Source: an uncultured Acidimicrobiaceae bacterium (GTDB taxonomy: Bacteria > Actinomycetota > Acidimicrobiia > Acidimicrobiales > SZUA-35). From it: a stretch of DNA of 64,000 nt. The stretch spans positions 65,151-129,150 of the forward strand of contig CAMYLA010000001.1 of NCBI GenBank assembly GCA_947259095.1. The letters run 5' to 3'. A program made the position numbers and the translations under genes. The notes below the pieces were generated by a model. That model was not told the DNA's origin. It did not search any database and saw only the letters and a program-made list of their open reading frames with translations. This document shows, piece by piece, positions 62,526-64,000 of the stretch. The stretch's first letter is position 1, and each line of letters opens with the position of its first letter.

Positions 62526-62860
62526 GTAGCTTTCACTTCTCGACCTGGGCCGTTCCCGAGGGAGCGGCCGTTGATGTCGGAGCCGGCGTCGCCGACTTCG
62601 ACTGCTGGACCCGGACGGTCACGGTCTTCGTTCGAGCGGGACGTGCCCGAATGACCATCGCGGGGGTGGACTGGTTGCACTTCGCAAGCGGTCCAGCTGT
62701 AACCAAAAGGGCGTGCCGCTAGCGGCCAGCCACCTCCAAAGTCCCAAATCGTATGTCGTTAATTTGGACCACCTCCTCTCTCTTGGTGGAAGCAGTGTGC
62801 CACAACCGGTGGCCGAGCGCCCATCATTATCGGTGATCGGCCCCCCGATCGGCGGTTGGC
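62526..62860. other. Structured intergenic region without a confident gene
   Basis: About 335 bases between the tandem repeat and the end of the oxidoreductase gene. Contents: a perfect 12-bp palindrome GCCGCTAGCGGC (62715-62726), and a near-ideal ribosome site on the minus strand, GAGGAGGTGG (62769-62778), flanked by CCACC that could fold over it. The only start-like codon at good spacing is ATT at 62763, giving a 14-codon frame. A 41-codon minus frame (62533-62658, ATG) ends AAPSGTAQVEK but lacks other support. A/T content rises at 62740-62770. It could be a leader or small-RNA region. Confidence 0.4.
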
Positions 62861-64000
62861 TCAGCGCAAACGCCCCGGCGCCAGGCCGGCCGGGTCGAGG
62901 TCGAACCCGCCCCATTCCGGACCGGGATCACCGTCGAGCGTGAGCTGGGCCAGGAGCCGGCCGGCGGCCGGGGCGGTCTGGATGCCGTTGCCGCCCTGGC
63001 CGACGCACCAGATGAACGTCGGCTGGTCGGGATCGGGGCCGAGCACCATGGCCCGGTCGGGGACGAAGGTCCGCAGCCCGGCCCAGCTGGAGCGCACGGA
63101 GCGGATGTCGAGGGTCGTGGCCTGGTTGATCCTGTCGATGGCCAGGGCCACGTCGACCTCCTCCGGCCGGGCGTCCATCGGCTCCGACGGCGTCTCGTCG
63201 CCGGGCGAGCACAGGAACTGCGGGCCGTCGGGTTTGAGGTACCAGTCGAGGTTGACATTGGCGACCATCGGCCAGTCGCAGGAGTCGTCCCATCGGCTGG
63301 CCACCATGAAGGCGGTCCGCCTCATCGGTGTCAGGCCGACCGGTGCCACCCCGGCCCTGGCCGCCACCACATCGCCCCAGGCCCCGGCGGCATTGACGAC
63401 GATGTCGGCCCGCCGTTGCCCGGCGGTTGTGTCGAGGGACCACTCATCGCCGGACCGGCTGGCGGCGTCGACCCGGGCCATGGTGGCGATCTCGCCCCCG
63501 GCGGCCCGGAAGCCTCTGACGAAGCACTGCAGCAGTCCGGCGACGTCGATGTCGGATGAGCCGGGTTCGATGACGGCCCTGGCGATCCGGTCGACCCGCA
63601 GCAGCGGGACCAGGCGTCCCGCATCGGCCGGCGACAGCTCGGCGATGTCGGGGTTCAGCGCCCGGCCTGCGGCCAACAGCCGTTCGATGGCGTCCCCCTG
63701 CCCGGGACCCCCGATGGTGAGGATGGCCTGCTCGCTCAACAGGGGACCGTCGCAGAGATCCGGCGGCGGATGCTGGAAGAAATCGAGGCTGGCCCTGGTC
63801 AGTGGCCGGATCGCGGCCGCACCGTAGTTCTCGATGTACTGGGCCGCCGAGCGGCCGGTGGTGTGGTGCCCGAGCTGACCTTCGGCCTCCAACAACAGCA
63901 CCTCGGGCCCGCTCGGATGCCGGACCAGGGCATAGGCCGCCGACGCCCCGGCGATCCCACCGCCGACGACGGCGATGACGGTCCTGGTCGAGGTTGGGGC
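62861..64000 (-). CDS. FAD-dependent amine/amino-acid oxidoreductase (DAO family), 5' end cut by window edge
   Basis: 380 residues visible with no start codon inside the window. VIAVVGGGIAGASAAYALV at the visible N-terminus binds FAD. The sequence continues GHHTTGRSAAQYIENYG, a segment typical of DAO enzymes such as D-amino-acid dehydrogenase and sarcosine or glycine oxidase. VNAAGAWGDVVAARAGV is the second FAD contact, and WCVGQGGNGIQTAPAAGRLL closes the domain. The substrate is unclear; a soluble dehydrogenase or oxidase of D-amino acids or N-methyl amines is likely. The C-terminus and stop at 62861 are complete. Confidence 0.87.
   Translation of the reverse strand, partial: APTSTRTVIAVVGGGIAGASAAYALVRHPSGPEVLLLEAEGQLGHHTTGRSAAQYIENYGAAAIRPLTRASLDFFQHPPPDLCDGPLLSEQAILTIGGPGQGDAIERLLAAGRALNPDIAELSPADAGRLVPLLRVDRIARAVIEPGSSDIDVAGLLQCFVRGFRAAGGEIATMARVDAASRSGDEWSLDTTAGQRRADIVVNAAGAWGDVVAARAGVAPVGLTPMRRTAFMVASRWDDSCDWPMVANVNLDWYLKPDGPQFLCSPGDETPSEPMDARPEEVDVALAIDRINQATTLDIRSVRSSWAGLRTFVPDRAMVLGPDPDQPTFIWCVGQGGNGIQTAPAAGRLLAQLTLDGDPGPEWGGFDLDPAGLAPGRLR

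Noticed and set aside
62533..62658. 41-codon minus-strand frame in the intergenic region
   Set aside because: It has no ribosome site or TANNNT box at the ATG and no recognisable homology. Kept only as a note in the regional description.
62533..62772. Stop-codon readthrough of a tiny frame into the 41-codon frame through the TAG at about 62721
   Set aside because: The two frames are in register, but nothing besides the palindrome at the stop supports readthrough, and the N-terminal part lacks a normal start codon.

Overview
The window is G+C-rich chromosomal DNA of an actinobacterium. The gene set fits the class Acidimicrobiia or a close relative. Pointers are an AccA3-type biotin carboxylase/carrier protein, a homodimeric pyruvate dehydrogenase E1, Ku with a stand-alone LigD-type polymerase domain, an LpdA-type quinone reductase, and DUF4214 domains on wall enzymes. 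The taxon is inferred from gene content and base composition; no rRNA gene is present. I saw no tRNA, rRNA, CRISPR array, insertion sequence, prophage or plasmid origin. The long open frames antisense to most genes are by-products of high G+C.

Layout. 1-8 kb: a phosphotransferase cut by the window edge, an M23 peptidase, two CNNM/HlyC-type membrane proteins, an ABC ATPase, a second M23 peptidase, and biotin ligase divergent from a biotin carboxylase/carrier protein. 10-13 kb: a decayed Na+/H+ antiporter and an LpdA-like flavoprotein. 13-39 kb: the main feature, a surface-glycan region. It holds a GT4 glycosyltransferase, O-antigen-type exporter subunits Wzt and Wzm (convergent), a methylmalonyl-CoA mutase plus MeaB inset, and then a tightly coupled minus-strand run: amidase-DUF4214, SpoIID-DUF4214, GDP-fucose-synthase-like, GT4, GT4, rmlB, a coiled-coil protein, GT2, rmlC, rmlD, rmlA. 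A MoeB/rhodanese protein, a sirtuin and an unknown protein follow, then a polyprenyl sugar-phosphate transferase that could start the glycan. 39-47 kb: leucyl aminopeptidase, LigD polymerase domain and Ku (end joining), a membrane protein, an M24 peptidase, an asparaginase and two unknown proteins. 47-54 kb: 2-oxoacid dehydrogenase and lipoate genes, namely a fused LipB-LipA, E2 and E3; the E1 (aceE) lies at 58.7 kb. 53-58 kb: small enzymes and a partial Flp/TadE/TadG set without its secretion machinery. 57-64 kb: RNase HI fused to a second domain, aceE, a hydrolase, a small protein, a structured intergenic region, and an FAD-dependent amine oxidoreductase cut by the window edge.

How they fit together. 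The glycan genes would make dTDP-rhamnose, build a polymer on a lipid carrier (sugar transferase, four glycosyltransferases), export it (Wzm/Wzt) and remodel the wall (amidase, SpoIID, M23 peptidases). Propionyl-CoA is handled by the biotin carboxylase and mutase/MeaB. LipB-LipA lipoylates the E2 that works with AceE and Lpd. A recurring regulatory theme is a TANNNT hexamer 6-8 bases before the start codon, which suggests leaderless mRNAs for at least fifteen genes. One such hexamer appears to serve birA and the biotin carboxylase in both directions.
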